Shown: positions 17,130 through 26,562, counted from the stretch's first letter. The stretch: DNA of 49,493 nucleotides from Candidatus Rokuibacteriota bacterium (GCA_016209635.1 JACQWC010000239.1:1-49493); one strand, 5' to 3'. The notes: generated by a model from the sequence alone, not told the origin. Numbers and translations are program-made.

Positions 17130-18671
17130 ATGCGAAGCCTGCGCTCCATGCTCGCCGTCGCCCTCCTCGCCGCCCTCGCGGCCAGCCTGCCCGCCGGCGC
17201 CGCGGCCCAGGACCGCGCCCGCGCCAAGGAGATCGTCATCGGCCTGGGCGCCGAGCCCCGGACCATGCTCGCGGTCACGATCGTCGACTGGACCACCAAC
17301 AACATGCTCGAGCACATCTACGACCGCCTCCTCGACCGCGACGCGAAGACGCTCAAGCCCAAGCCCATGCTGGCGACCGCGTGGCGGATCGTCGACGACA
17401 CGACCTGGGAGTTCACGCTGCGCCAGGGCGTCAAGTTCCACAACGGTGAGCCGTTCACCGCGCACTCGGTGAAGACCACGATCGACTACGCCCTCGACCC
17501 CGCCAGCAAGAGCCACTACGCCTCCGCCGCGTACTGGGGGCCGGTCAAGGAGGTGCAGGTCGTCAACGACTCCACCGTCCGCTTCGTCACCCACCGGCCC
17601 TGGCCGAACCTCGTCGACCACGCGTCGCTGACGAACGCGCTCATGCTGCCCGCGAAGGCGCTCAGAGAGCTCGGGCCCGCGAAGCTCGCCGAGAAGCCCG
17701 TCGGCACGGGGCCCTTCAGGTTCGTCGAGTGGAAGCGGGACGAGCGGCTGGTGCTCGAGCGCAACGCCGACTACTGGCAGGGGCCGGCCGACGTGAGCCG
17801 AGTCACCTTCCGGTTCGTCCCCGAGTTCAGCGCGCGCCTCGCCGCGCTCCTCTCGGGCGAGATCGACATCATGAAGGACGTCCCGCCGCACGCGCTCGAC
17901 GCCGTGGAGCGGAGCGGCCGCGCGAAGATCCGCGCGACGGTCTCCTCGCGCATCAACTACCTCGCCCTCGTCAACCTCAAGCCCGGCCCGATGCAGGACC
18001 TGCGCGTGCGGCGGGCGATGAACCACGCGCTCGACGTCGACGAGCTGATCGCGAAGGTGCTCCGCGGCCGCGCGTCGCGGATGTGCGGGCCGCTGGCCCC
18101 GGGCAACGTCGACTACGCACCCGTCGAGTGCTACAAGCACGACCCGGCCCGCGCGGCGGCGCTCCTCAGGGAGGCGGGGATCGACCCGGCCAGGCTCGCG
18201 CTCACTCTCGACTCGCCCTCCGGCCGGTACCCGCTCGACAAGGACGTCTCCCTCGCGATCGCAGCCCAGCTCCAGCGGGTCGGGATCAAGGCGAACGTGG
18301 TCGTCAACGAGTGGGGCACCCACCTCGACAAGATCAAGAACCGGAACACCGGGGACATGTTCTTCCTCGGCTGGGGCCCGGCCCTCGTGGGCCAGGGCAC
18401 CGTCCAGCCGCTCTTCCGCCACGACCAGACGTACGCTTCGTACGGAAACAACAAACTCGTCGACGAGAAGATCGCCCGGGCGGTGACCATCATGGACCCG
18501 AAGGCGCGCGCGGCCGCGTACGCCGAGCTGCAGCAGCTCCTGCACGACGAGGCGCCGTGGGTCTTCCTCTGGCAGCAGCACGACCTCTACGGCGTCGCGA
18601 GCCACGTGGAGTGGTCGCCGCGCGCCGACGAGAAGGTCTGGATGTACGAGGCCAGGGTGATTCCACGATGA
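17130..18671 (+). CDS. ABC transporter substrate-binding protein, family 5 (DppA-like)
   Basis: A 513-residue periplasmic solute-binding protein. There is a signal peptide of about 27 residues ending AAAQ. The start ATG at 17130 has GAGGAG 7 bases before it. Family 5 landmarks are FTLRQGVKFHNGEPFTAHSV, the repeated binding lobe and DLRVRRAMNHALDVDELIAK. It delivers a peptide, opine or glycoside-like ligand to the two permeases just upstream. The stop overlaps the amidohydrolase ATG as ATGA. Confidence 0.9.
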   Translation: MRSLRSMLAVALLAALAASLPAGAAAQDRARAKEIVIGLGAEPRTMLAVTIVDWTTNNMLEHIYDRLLDRDAKTLKPKPMLATAWRIVDDTTWEFTLRQGVKFHNGEPFTAHSVKTTIDYALDPASKSHYASAAYWGPVKEVQVVNDSTVRFVTHRPWPNLVDHASLTNALMLPAKALRELGPAKLAEKPVGTGPFRFVEWKRDERLVLERNADYWQGPADVSRVTFRFVPEFSARLAALLSGEIDIMKDVPPHALDAVERSGRAKIRATVSSRINYLALVNLKPGPMQDLRVRRAMNHALDVDELIAKVLRGRASRMCGPLAPGNVDYAPVECYKHDPARAAALLREAGIDPARLALTLDSPSGRYPLDKDVSLAIAAQLQRVGIKANVVVNEWGTHLDKIKNRNTGDMFFLGWGPALVGQGTVQPLFRHDQTYASYGNNKLVDEKIARAVTIMDPKARAAAYAELQQLLHDEAPWVFLWQQHDLYGVASHVEWSPRADEKVWMYEARVIPR

Positions 18672-19903
18672 CAATGATCGTGTTCGAGCACGCGTTCCTG
18701 CTCGACTGCACCGGCGCCGACCCCGTGGAGGGCGCGGCGGTCGTGGTCGAGGACGACCGGATCAAGGAGGTCCTGCCCCGAGGCAAGGTCGGGCCCCTGC
18801 CCGGTCCCGTCACGACCATCGACTGCAAGGGCGCCACGCTCATGCCCGGCCTCACGGACGCCCACGTCCACATCTGCGCGGTCGAGGGCAACATCACCGA
18901 CCAGCACCGCTATCTGCCGCCGAGCCTCCTCGCGGCAAAGGCGCTCCGGCGAGCCGAAGAATGTCTCATGCAGGGATTCACGACGGTGCGAGATGCGGGC
19001 GGCGCCGATTACGGATTTCGCGAGGCGATCGCCGAGGGCCTCTACCCCGGCCCCCGCCTGCTCGTGTCGGGCAACTACATCTCCCAGACCGGCGGCCACG
19101 GCGACAAGCGCCGGCGGGCCGAGTGGATCGAGCCGATCCGGTGCTGCATCGGCATGATCGGCTCGATCGCGGACGGCGAGGCCGAGGTGCGCAAGGCGGC
19201 GCGCGAGCAGCTCCGGCGCGACGTCGACCAGCTCAAGCTCATGGCCTCGGGCGGCGCGATGTCGCCGTCGGACGAGCTGGACACGACGCAGTTCACGGTC
19301 GCCGAGATGCGCGCGGCGGTCGAGGAGGCCCAGGCCGTCGGCAAGTACGTCCTGGCCCACGCCTACTCGGACTCGGCGGTCCGCAAGGCGGTCGAAGCCG
19401 GCGTGCGCTCGATCGAGCACGGCAACCTGATCCGCGAGACCGCCGCCAAGGCGATGCGGGACGCGGGCGCGTTCCTCGTCCCGACCATGATCACCTACGA
19501 GATGATCTACCGGGAGGGCAAGCGCTACGGGATCGGCGACCACCAGATCCAGAAGATCAACCTGGCGCGGGAGCAGTCGGTCCAGGGGCTCACCTACGCC
19601 TACCGGGCCGGCTGCAAGATCGGCTCGGGCTCGGACCTCCTCGGCGACATGATGGTCCAGCGCGCCGTCGAGTTCGAGCTGAAGGCCCAGGTGATGACGC
19701 CGATGGAGGCCCTCCTCTCCGCGACCCGGGTGAACGCGGAACTGTTCAGGATGTCGGACCGGATCGGCACCGTCGAGCCCGGCAAGTACGCCGACCTCCT
19801 CGTCGTGGCCGGCAACCCGCTCAAGAACCTGCGCGTCTTCCAGGCCCAGGACAACCTCACGGTCATCATGAAGGGCGGCCGGATCTACAAGCGGGCGCTC
19901 TGA
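18668..19903 (+). CDS. imidazolonepropionase/prolidase-like amidohydrolase
   Basis: A 411-residue metal-dependent hydrolase. It has the HxH motif in GLTDAHVHICAVEG, the Lys that is usually carboxylated (DQLKLMASGGAMSP), the His ligands in VLAHAYS and SIEHGNLI, and the Asp in GSGSDLLGDM. The C-terminal beta domain ends DLLVVAGNPLKNLRV. This subgroup includes Xaa-Pro and N-acyl-amino-acid hydrolases. Its coupling to the dipeptide-type binding protein suggests it hydrolyses the imported compound. Unlike the amidohydrolase at 13676, the catalytic set is complete. Confidence 0.85.
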   Translation: MTMIVFEHAFLLDCTGADPVEGAAVVVEDDRIKEVLPRGKVGPLPGPVTTIDCKGATLMPGLTDAHVHICAVEGNITDQHRYLPPSLLAAKALRRAEECLMQGFTTVRDAGGADYGFREAIAEGLYPGPRLLVSGNYISQTGGHGDKRRRAEWIEPIRCCIGMIGSIADGEAEVRKAAREQLRRDVDQLKLMASGGAMSPSDELDTTQFTVAEMRAAVEEAQAVGKYVLAHAYSDSAVRKAVEAGVRSIEHGNLIRETAAKAMRDAGAFLVPTMITYEMIYREGKRYGIGDHQIQKINLAREQSVQGLTYAYRAGCKIGSGSDLLGDMMVQRAVEFELKAQVMTPMEALLSATRVNAELFRMSDRIGTVEPGKYADLLVVAGNPLKNLRVFQAQDNLTVIMKGGRIYKRAL

Positions 19904-19904
19904 G

Positions 19905-20573
19905 ATGCGGATCGTCGACCTGAGCTTCCCCATCCGGCCGCACTTCCGCTGGCGTGCGCTCTCCGAGCGCGTGGCGACGCACGCCAACGGCGACCCGCTC
20001 CAGTCCACGGTGATGACCCTCTCCTGTCACGCGTACACGCACGTCGACGCGCCGCTCCACTACCTGGCCGACGGCCGGCACATCGCCGAGATGCCGCTCG
20101 ACCAGTGGATGGGCGAGGCCGCGGTGATCGACCTGACCCACCTCGGCCCGAACGGCGAGGTCACAGCCGGGGACCTGGACGAGCGCGCGCGGCACGTACG
20201 CCGTGGCGACATCGTGCTGCTCCGCACCGACTGGCCGAAGCGGACCAGCGTCGAGGACCAACGCTTCTGGAGCGAGGGGCCGTACACGGGTCCGAGCGCC
20301 TGCGACTGGCTCATCGCCCGCGGCGTCAAGGCGGTCGGCTACGACTACCCCCCGGACCGGTGCATCCGCGACACCGTCGCCGGGCAGCGCCGCAAGCCCG
20401 CCCGGGCCGAGTACACGACGCACGCCCTGTTCTTCCCGGCCGGCATCACGGTCATCGAGTACCTGACCAACCTCGACCAGGTCGGCGCGCCGCGCTGCCG
20501 GTTCCTCGCGCTCCCGCTCAAGATCGACGGCGCCGACGGCTCCCCCGTCCGCGCGATCGCCCTCGTCGGGTGA
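19905..20573 (+). CDS. cyclase-family (kynurenine formamidase-like) hydrolase
   Basis: A 222-residue protein with the metal motif CHAYTHVDAPLHY (the HxGTHxDxPxH type, with Tyr in place of Gly). The family includes kynurenine formamidase and isatin or carbamoyl hydrolases that open amide bonds using a metal. The ATG starts 1 base after the amidohydrolase stop. Together the two make a likely amide-degrading pair following peptide-type uptake; the substrate is not identified. Confidence 0.82.
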   Translation: MRIVDLSFPIRPHFRWRALSERVATHANGDPLQSTVMTLSCHAYTHVDAPLHYLADGRHIAEMPLDQWMGEAAVIDLTHLGPNGEVTAGDLDERARHVRRGDIVLLRTDWPKRTSVEDQRFWSEGPYTGPSACDWLIARGVKAVGYDYPPDRCIRDTVAGQRRKPARAEYTTHALFFPAGITVIEYLTNLDQVGAPRCRFLALPLKIDGADGSPVRAIALVG

Positions 20574-20587
20574 ACCCGGAGGATCCG

Positions 20588-21370
20588 ATGGCTCCGTCGG
20601 CGTCCGACCATCACGCGGAGATCCTCGACCAGTTCACGCGGCAGGCCGTCCCCTTCGCCACGGCGCCCGGCATCAAGAACGAGCAGGCGCTGAGCCTGGT
20701 CGTCGATCTCGCCGGCGCCGGGGCGTCCGATACCGTGCTCGACGTCGCGTGTGGTCCGGGACTCCTCGCCTGCGCGTTCGCCCGTGTCGCGCGCCACGTG
20801 ACGGGCATCGACCTCACGCCGGCCATGCTCGAGCAAGCGCGCAAGAACCAGCGCGAGCAGGGTCTCACGAACCTCAGCTGGCAGCTCGGCGACGTCCTGC
20901 CGCTGCCCTTCCCCGACACCTCGTTCACGATCGTGAGCGCGCGCTTCGCGCTCCATCACCTGCTCGACCCGCGGGCGGTGCTGGCCGAGATGGCTCGGGT
21001 GTGCGCGCCCGGGGGCCGCGTGGTCGTCGCCGACAGCGCGCCGGCGCCCGACAAGGCGGCGGCGTTCAACCACATGGAGAAGCTCCGCGACCCCTCTCAC
21101 GTGCGTGCCCTGCCGCTCGAAGAGCTCCGCAGACTCTATCGCGCCGTGGGCCTGCCGGAGCCGCGCGTGACTACCTACGGGCTCGAGGGAGACCTCGAGA
21201 GCCTGCTGGGCCGCTCGTTCCCCGCTCCCGGCGGCGCCGACGAGATCCGGCGCCTGTTCGCGGCGTCGCTGGCCGACGACGCCCTCGGCATCGCCACGCG
21301 GCGCGAGGGCGACCGCATCCACTACGCCTACCCGGTGGCCGTGCTGGTGGCGGCGCGGGGCGCCGCGTGA
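20588..21370 (+). CDS. class I SAM-dependent methyltransferase (UbiE-like)
   Basis: A 260-residue methyltransferase. Motif I is VLDVACGPGLLACAF, followed by GIDLTPAMLEQARKN, LPFPDTSFTIV and RFALHHLLDPRAVLAEM, all typical of the Methyltransf_11/UbiE type. The ATG at 20588 follows GGAGGA at 20578-20583. The stop overlaps the next GTG. The acceptor is not known; the fold is common in quinone and small-molecule methylation. Confidence 0.85.
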   Translation: MAPSASDHHAEILDQFTRQAVPFATAPGIKNEQALSLVVDLAGAGASDTVLDVACGPGLLACAFARVARHVTGIDLTPAMLEQARKNQREQGLTNLSWQLGDVLPLPFPDTSFTIVSARFALHHLLDPRAVLAEMARVCAPGGRVVVADSAPAPDKAAAFNHMEKLRDPSHVRALPLEELRRLYRAVGLPEPRVTTYGLEGDLESLLGRSFPAPGGADEIRRLFAASLADDALGIATRREGDRIHYAYPVAVLVAARGAA

Positions 21371-22302
21371 CGTCTCTCGACCTCCGCCTGGCTCCCATGG
21401 CCGGTGTCACCAACGCGCCCTTCCGGCTCGTCGCCCGCGAGTGCGGCGCGGGCCCGCTCACGAGCGAGGAGATCGACGCCCGGGCACTCCTCCAGGGGAG
21501 CGCGCGCACGCTGGCGCTCGCGCGCTCCCTGCCCGAGGAGCGGCCCATCGCGATGCAGCTCCTCGGCGCGGACCCCGACGTGCTGGCGGAGGCGGCCCGG
21601 AGGCTCGAGGCCGAGGGCGCCGACGCCATCGACCTCAACATGGGCTGCCCCGTCGCGAAGATCGTCGCCAAAGGCCAGGGGGCCGCGCTCATGCGGGACC
21701 CGCTCGGCGCCGCGCTCCTCTTCCGCGCCGTGCGCAAGGCCGTGACGGTGCCGTTCACCATCAAGATCCGCGGCGGGTGGGACGACCGGACGGTGAACGC
21801 CGCCGAGATCGCCAGGATCGCCGAGGCCGAGGGCGTCGATGCCGTCACCGTCCACCCGCGCACGCGCTCGCAGCAGTTCACCGGACGAGCGCCATGGGAG
21901 ATCATCGCGGAGGTCGTGGACGCCGTGCGGGTGCCCGTCATCGGGAACGGCGACGTCCGGAGCCGGGCGGACGCACGCGCCATGCGCGAGGCGACGGGCT
22001 GCGCCGCGGTGATGATCGGTCGCGGGGCGCTCGGCGCGCCGTGGATCTTCAGCGACTCGACGGAGCCACGCGTCACAAGAGACCGCCGCCGTCCGTCGAT
22101 CATCCGGCGTCACTGCGACCTGATCGAGGCGCTGATCCCCGCCGGCCACGCGCTCGTCCAGCTCAAGAAGCACCTCGCCTGGTACTCGAGCGGGCTCCCG
22201 TTCGCGGCGCGGCTGCGCCAGGATCTCTTCGCGGCCGCCGACACCACGCAGGTCCGCGAGATTTTCTGGAGCGGCTGGTCGGACGCGGGTGCCTCGGCAT
22301 GA
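21367..22302 (+). CDS. tRNA-dihydrouridine synthase family protein
   Basis: A 311-residue FMN TIM-barrel enzyme that reduces uridines in the tRNA D-loop with NADPH. Motifs: LAPMAGVTNAPFRLVARECG, TSEEIDARALL, the catalytic Cys in LNMGCPVAKIVAKGQGAALM, VTVHPRTRSQQFTGRAPWE and PVIGNGDVRS. The GTG at 21367 overlaps the methyltransferase stop as GTGA. It sits among metabolic genes, and the link may be only co-transcription. Confidence 0.9.
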   Translation: MTSLDLRLAPMAGVTNAPFRLVARECGAGPLTSEEIDARALLQGSARTLALARSLPEERPIAMQLLGADPDVLAEAARRLEAEGADAIDLNMGCPVAKIVAKGQGAALMRDPLGAALLFRAVRKAVTVPFTIKIRGGWDDRTVNAAEIARIAEAEGVDAVTVHPRTRSQQFTGRAPWEIIAEVVDAVRVPVIGNGDVRSRADARAMREATGCAAVMIGRGALGAPWIFSDSTEPRVTRDRRRPSIIRRHCDLIEALIPAGHALVQLKKHLAWYSSGLPFAARLRQDLFAAADTTQVREIFWSGWSDAGASA

Positions 22303-23099
22303 TCACGCGGCCGTTCGGCGCCACCGGCGCGCGCGTCCCCGTGATCGGTCAGGGCACCTGGCACATGGGCGAAGGTCACGCCCCGGCCCGGGCGGAGGTC
22401 GCCGCGCTCCGCCTCGGCATCGAGCTGGGCATGACACACATCGACACGGCCGAGATGTACGGCGACGGCGGCGCCGAGCGGATCGTCGCCCAGGCGATCG
22501 CCGGGCGGCGAGAGGACGTGTTCCTCGCCACCAAGGTGCTGCCCTCGAACGCCTCGTACGCCGGGACGCTCAGAGCCTGCGCGGCCTCGCTCAAGCGGCT
22601 CAAGACCGATTACGTCGACCTTTACCTTTTGCACTGGTGGTCGAGCCAGCAGCCGATCGGCGGGACCATGCGGGCGATGGAGGAGCTGGTCAAGCGCGGG
22701 CTCACGCGCTTCGTCGGCGTGAGCAACTTCGACCCGGGCCAGCTCCGGGATGCCCAGGCCGCGCTGACGCGCGAGCGGCTCGCGTGCAACCAGGTCCTCT
22801 ACCATCTGCGCGATCGCGCGATCGAGCGGGACGTCCTCCCCTCCTGCGAGGCGCAGGGGATCGCGGTGGTGGGCTACACCCCGCTCGACAGGGGCGGCTT
22901 CTTCCGGGGCGTCGTCGCGGAGGTCGCCCGCAAGCACGGCCGCACCCCGCGCCAGGTCGCGCTGAACTTCCTCACCCGCCGCGCCGCGCTCTTCACGATC
23001 CCGAAGGCGACCCGGCTCGAGCACGTCAGGGAGAACGCCGCGGCGCTCGACTTCACGCTGACTCCCGGCGATCTCCGCGCCATCGAGCGGGCCTTCTGA
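22299..23099 (+). CDS. aldo/keto reductase
   Basis: A 266-residue TIM-barrel NADPH oxidoreductase. The catalytic tetrad is visible: Asp and Tyr in HIDTAEMYG, Lys in VFLATKVLPS and His in DYVDLYLLHWW. The cofactor region near the end includes FTIPKATRLEHVRENAAAL. It overlaps the dihydrouridine synthase by ATGA. Members reduce aldehydes and ketones; the substrate is unknown. Confidence 0.9.
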   Translation: MITRPFGATGARVPVIGQGTWHMGEGHAPARAEVAALRLGIELGMTHIDTAEMYGDGGAERIVAQAIAGRREDVFLATKVLPSNASYAGTLRACAASLKRLKTDYVDLYLLHWWSSQQPIGGTMRAMEELVKRGLTRFVGVSNFDPGQLRDAQAALTRERLACNQVLYHLRDRAIERDVLPSCEAQGIAVVGYTPLDRGGFFRGVVAEVARKHGRTPRQVALNFLTRRAALFTIPKATRLEHVRENAAALDFTLTPGDLRAIERAF

Positions 23100-23109
23100 G
23101 GGCGTCCCG

Positions 23110-23568
23110 GTGGAGGACCCGCTGAGGCAACGCTACTTCGAGGACTTCGCGATCGGCGACCGGTTCCGGAGCCCTTCGAGGACCCTCACCGATGCCCACT
23201 TCCTCTTCTTCGCCGGCATGACCGGGGACGCCCACCCGATCCACTACGACGACGAGTACGCGAAGGGCACGCGCTTCGGCCGGCGCGTGGCCCACGGGCT
23301 CCTCCTCGCGTCCCTCACGGCCGTCGGCGCGTCGACGCTCGGGCCCGTCCTCGAGGCGTCGATCGTCGCGTTCGTCGAGCAGACGACCCGCTTCCTCGCC
23401 CCCGCGTTCATCGGCGACACGCTCTCCCCCGAGCACGAGGTCGTCGGGCTCGAGCGCCGGCGCTCGGCGGGCCTCCTCACGCTCCGGGTCACGCTCAGGA
23501 ACCAGCGAGGCGAGACGGTCCTCGAGGGCCAGCACCGGTACCTCGTCGCCTACCGGCCCACCACGTGA
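23110..23568 (+). CDS. MaoC-like (R)-enoyl-CoA hydratase family protein
   Basis: A 152-residue hot-dog protein. The hydratase motif is FAGMTGDAHPIHYDDEYAKG with the catalytic Asp and His, followed by FGRRVAHGLLLASL. It hydrates or dehydrates acyl-CoA esters. A GTG start lies 10 bases after the reductase stop; the stop overlaps the next GTG. A two-domain relative lies at 35293-36111. Confidence 0.87.
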   Translation: MEDPLRQRYFEDFAIGDRFRSPSRTLTDAHFLFFAGMTGDAHPIHYDDEYAKGTRFGRRVAHGLLLASLTAVGASTLGPVLEASIVAFVEQTTRFLAPAFIGDTLSPEHEVVGLERRRSAGLLTLRVTLRNQRGETVLEGQHRYLVAYRPTT

Positions 23569-24230
23569 GGTTCGCGGCGGTCGTCTTCGACATGGACGGG
23601 GTCCTCGTGGACTCGGAACCCCTGCACGTGGACGCCATGCGCGAGGTCCTGCGCCCCTACGGCGTCCCCTACACCGACCGCGAGAACGAAGAGTTCTTCG
23701 GCTTCACGGACCCCGAGGTGTTCCGCGTGCTCCGCGCGCGCTACGGGCTCGCGGCCGACGAGGAGGAGCTGACCCGCCGCCGCGCCGCGCTCGTCGTCGA
23801 GCTGACGCGGACGCGCAGCGTGCCGATGGCGGGTGTGCCCGAGGTCCCGACGGCGCTCCGCGCCCTCGGCTACCGGCTCGCGGTCGCGTCGTCCTCGGCG
23901 CTGGACGTGATCCGCGCGACGATCGACACCCTCGGCATCGCCGCGCTCTTCGAGACGCTCGTCTCCGGCCTCGACGCGGGGCGCGGCAAGCCCGCGCCGG
24001 ACGTCTTCCTCGAAACCTCGCGCAGGCTCGGTCTCCCGCCAGGGGCCTGTCTCGCCGTCGAGGACTCGCGCAACGGCCTCCTCGCCGCGAAGGCCGCCGG
24101 CATGGCGTGCGCGGTGATCCCCTGCGCCGCCACGCGCCACGAGGACTTCGCCGAGGCCGACTGGCGCCTCGCGGGGCTGCCCGAGCTGCTGGCGATCCTC
24201 GACTCTAGTCGGAGCGGCCGCGCGCGGTGA
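23565..24230 (+). CDS. HAD-superfamily phosphatase (beta-phosphoglucomutase-like subgroup)
   Basis: A 221-residue HAD hydrolase. Motif I is VFDMDGVLVDSEPLH, motif II is AVASSSALDVI, the Lys is in GRGKPAPDVFLE and motif IV is CLAVEDSRNGLLAAKAAGM. The cap is of the small helical type after motif I. Members dephosphorylate sugar phosphates and other metabolites. Its last 26 bases overlap the end of the opposite-strand gene at 24205, so the two convergent mRNAs overlap. Confidence 0.88.
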   Translation: MRFAAVVFDMDGVLVDSEPLHVDAMREVLRPYGVPYTDRENEEFFGFTDPEVFRVLRARYGLAADEEELTRRRAALVVELTRTRSVPMAGVPEVPTALRALGYRLAVASSSALDVIRATIDTLGIAALFETLVSGLDAGRGKPAPDVFLETSRRLGLPPGACLAVEDSRNGLLAAKAAGMACAVIPCAATRHEDFAEADWRLAGLPELLAILDSSRSGRAR

Positions 24231-25305
24231 TTTCCCAGACCCCTTCGACCTCGCTGCCGCGCACGGCCCAGACGCGGTCGTAGAGGTTGATCGTCGGGTC
24301 GCAGTGCGGCGGGAAGAACTCGATGCGCTCGCCGAGGCGCACCGGCCGGTCCGGGTCGCGGAGCGTGAGGCGCCCGTGCTCGTCGCCCGCCCAGCCGTAC
24401 TCGATCCCGGGGCGCTCGACGGCCTCGGGCGGGAACGGCCGGTCGGTCGCGAAGGACTTGAACCCGGCGTCCACCACCGCCCGGTCGGCGGCCGGCACGC
24501 TGATCACGGTGGTGACCACGGTCAGCGCCATCTCGAAGTCCGTCAGCGCGTCGCCGCTCCGCCCGCCGATCCGGCGATAGTCGAGGTCCATCACACAGTA
24601 CGACCCCGACTGGAGCTCCGTGAGCCCCGGAAGCTCCACGTCGATGTCGTACGTCCCGGTCGAGCCGCCCGCGACGATCTCGACGGGAAGGCCGGCCGCC
24701 TCGAGGAGCCCGCGCGTCTCCATGAGCGAGGCCATCGCCGCGCGCGACGCGGCCCGCCGCGCCTCCCAGCCGACGACGTGGGCGCACTGCCCGGCGTAGC
24801 CCTGGAGACCGCGGAGGCGGAGCGATCGGTGGGCGGCGACCTCGCGCGCCAGCTCGACCGTCGAGGCGCCCGGCGCCACGCCGGTGCGCCGGTTGCCGAC
24901 GTCGACGTCGACCAGCACGTTGGCGACGACGCCGCCCGCGGCGGCGGCCCGCCCGAGCTCCCGCGCGTTCTCTGGATGGTCGACGACGACGAGCGTTTCG
25001 GGCGCCTCTCCGAGCAGGCGCACCAGGCGCGCGAGCCCCGCCGGCGGCACGATCTCGGTCGTGATCAGGAGCCCCCGGATCCCGGCGCGGGCCATCACCT
25101 CCGCCTCCCCGAGCTTCGCGCAGGCGACGCCGAGCGCGCCCGCGGCGACCTGACGGCGGGCGATCTCCGGGCACTTGTGGGTCTTGGCGTGCGGCCGGAG
25201 GTGCTTGCCCGCGCGCCGGACGTGGGCGGCCATGCGCTCGAGGTTCCGCTCGAAGCGAGCGAGGTCGAGGAGGAGCGCGGGCGTCGGGATCTCGTCGCGG
25301 CGCAT
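24205..25305 (-). CDS. D-threonine aldolase / D-serine dehydratase-like PLP enzyme
   Basis: A 366-residue fold-type III PLP enzyme with an alanine-racemase-like N-terminal barrel. The PLP Lys is in LRPHAKTHKCPEIARRQ near the N-terminus after TPALLLDLARFERNL. The C-terminal metal site is FFPPHCDPTINLYD, with the His and Cys used by D-threonine aldolases and D-serine dehydratases. The ATG at 25305 gives the usual N-terminus; an upstream start at 25365 would add a low-complexity tail. It is divergent from a class V aminotransferase, so the pair may act on amino acids or glyoxylate (D-Thr to Gly and acetaldehyde). Confidence 0.85.
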   Translation of the reverse strand: MRRDEIPTPALLLDLARFERNLERMAAHVRRAGKHLRPHAKTHKCPEIARRQVAAGALGVACAKLGEAEVMARAGIRGLLITTEIVPPAGLARLVRLLGEAPETLVVVDHPENARELGRAAAAGGVVANVLVDVDVGNRRTGVAPGASTVELAREVAAHRSLRLRGLQGYAGQCAHVVGWEARRAASRAAMASLMETRGLLEAAGLPVEIVAGGSTGTYDIDVELPGLTELQSGSYCVMDLDYRRIGGRSGDALTDFEMALTVVTTVISVPAADRAVVDAGFKSFATDRPFPPEAVERPGIEYGWAGDEHGRLTLRDPDRPVRLGERIEFFPPHCDPTINLYDRVWAVRGSEVEGVWEITARGRSD

Positions 25306-25365
25306 GGGCCGGGCCGGCCGCAATCTACCACACCGGGACGCCCCGGGGAGAGGCGCATCGCGCAC

Positions 25366-25394
25366 TTGACCCCTCCTTCCCGGTTCCCTAGACT
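25366..25394 (+). promoter_or_regulatory. promoter, leaderless type
   Basis: TTGACC (25366-25371), a 17-base spacer and TAGACT (25389-25394), followed 7 bases later by the ATG at 25402. Transcription should start at or next to the ATG, giving a leaderless mRNA, and no ribosome-binding site is present. The promoter at 35257-35285 has identical hexamers and identical spacings. Confidence 0.65.
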
Positions 25395-25401
25395 CGGCTC
25401 A

Positions 25402-26562
25402 ATGCCTGGCCGGCCGCTTCTCCAGATTCCCGGTCCCACGCTCGTCCCCGAGCGGATCGTCCGCGCCATGTCGCAGCCGATCATCGACCACCGGGGCCCG
25501 AAGTTCGCGGCGCTCGTCGAGGAGTGCCTCGCGGGGCTCAAGTCGGTCTTTCAGACCGAGCGCGGCCACATCGTCCTCTATCCCGGCTCGGGCACGGGCG
25601 CCTGGGAGGCGGCGGTCGTCAACACGCTCTCGCCAGGCGACCGGGTGCTCGCGTGCGTGAACGGCCACTTCTCGAGCGGCTTCGCCAAGACCGCCGCCGC
25701 CTACGGCGTCGAGTGCGAGCGCCTCGAGGTGGAGTACGGCGAGGGCGTGCCGGCAGATCGCATCGAGGAGCGGCTCTGGCGGGACGAGGCGGGGGAGATC
25801 TGTGCCGTCCTCGTGGTCCACAACGAGACGTCGACCGGCGTCACGTCGAACATCCCCGCGATCCGCGCCGCGATCGATCGCGCGCGCCATCCGGCGCTCC
25901 TGCTCGTCGACACGGTCTCGTCGCTCGCGTCGATCGACTTCCGCCTGGACGCCTGGGGCGTGGACGTCGCGCTGACCGGCCCGCAGAAGGGCCTGATGCT
26001 CCCGCCGGGGATGGCGATCCTCGCGATCAGCGAGCGTGCCGTGAGCGCCAGCGAGAAGGCCAAGTGCCCGCGCTCCTACTGGGACTGGCAGCCCGTGCTC
26101 GAGCGGAACCGCCGCGGCGAGTTCCCCTACACGCCGGCGACCGTCCTCCTCTTCGGGCTCCGCGAGGCCATCGCGATGCTCCACGAGGAGGGGCTCCCCA
26201 ACGTCTTCGCCCGGCACGGGCGGCTCGCGGAGGCCTGCCGACGGGCCGTCCGCGCGATGGGGCTCGAGATCCTCTGCCGGAACCCGTCCGAGCACTCGAA
26301 CACCCTGACCGCCGTCGTCATGCCCCCGGGCTTCGACTCCGACGACTTCATCCGCCACGCGAACAAGCGGCTGGACATGTCGCTCGGCGTCGGCCTCGGC
26401 GCCGTCAAGGGCAAGGTTTTCCGCATCGGCCACCTCGGCAGCCTGAACGAGCTGGATCTCCTGGGCGGGTTGGCGGGCGTCGAGATGATGCTGCGGGAGT
26501 TCGGCGTGCCGCTCCGCCTCGGTGCCGGCCTCGCCGCCGCCGAGGAGTTCCTGCTCGGCTGA
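25402..26562 (+). CDS. class V aminotransferase (alanine-glyoxylate / serine-pyruvate type)
   Basis: A 386-residue fold-type I PLP enzyme. The PLP-binding Lys is in ALTGPQKGLMLPPGMA and the Asp is in LLVDTVSSLASIDF. The N-terminus IPGPTLVPERIVRAMSQPII and YPGSGTGAWEAAVVN are typical of alanine-glyoxylate or serine-glyoxylate aminotransferases, and the C-terminus has FRIGHLGSLNELD. It starts directly after a leaderless promoter. With the divergent D-threonine-aldolase-like enzyme it may belong to glycine/glyoxylate metabolism; the substrate pair is inference. Confidence 0.88.
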   Translation: MPGRPLLQIPGPTLVPERIVRAMSQPIIDHRGPKFAALVEECLAGLKSVFQTERGHIVLYPGSGTGAWEAAVVNTLSPGDRVLACVNGHFSSGFAKTAAAYGVECERLEVEYGEGVPADRIEERLWRDEAGEICAVLVVHNETSTGVTSNIPAIRAAIDRARHPALLLVDTVSSLASIDFRLDAWGVDVALTGPQKGLMLPPGMAILAISERAVSASEKAKCPRSYWDWQPVLERNRRGEFPYTPATVLLFGLREAIAMLHEEGLPNVFARHGRLAEACRRAVRAMGLEILCRNPSEHSNTLTAVVMPPGFDSDDFIRHANKRLDMSLGVGLGAVKGKVFRIGHLGSLNELDLLGGLAGVEMMLREFGVPLRLGAGLAAAEEFLLG

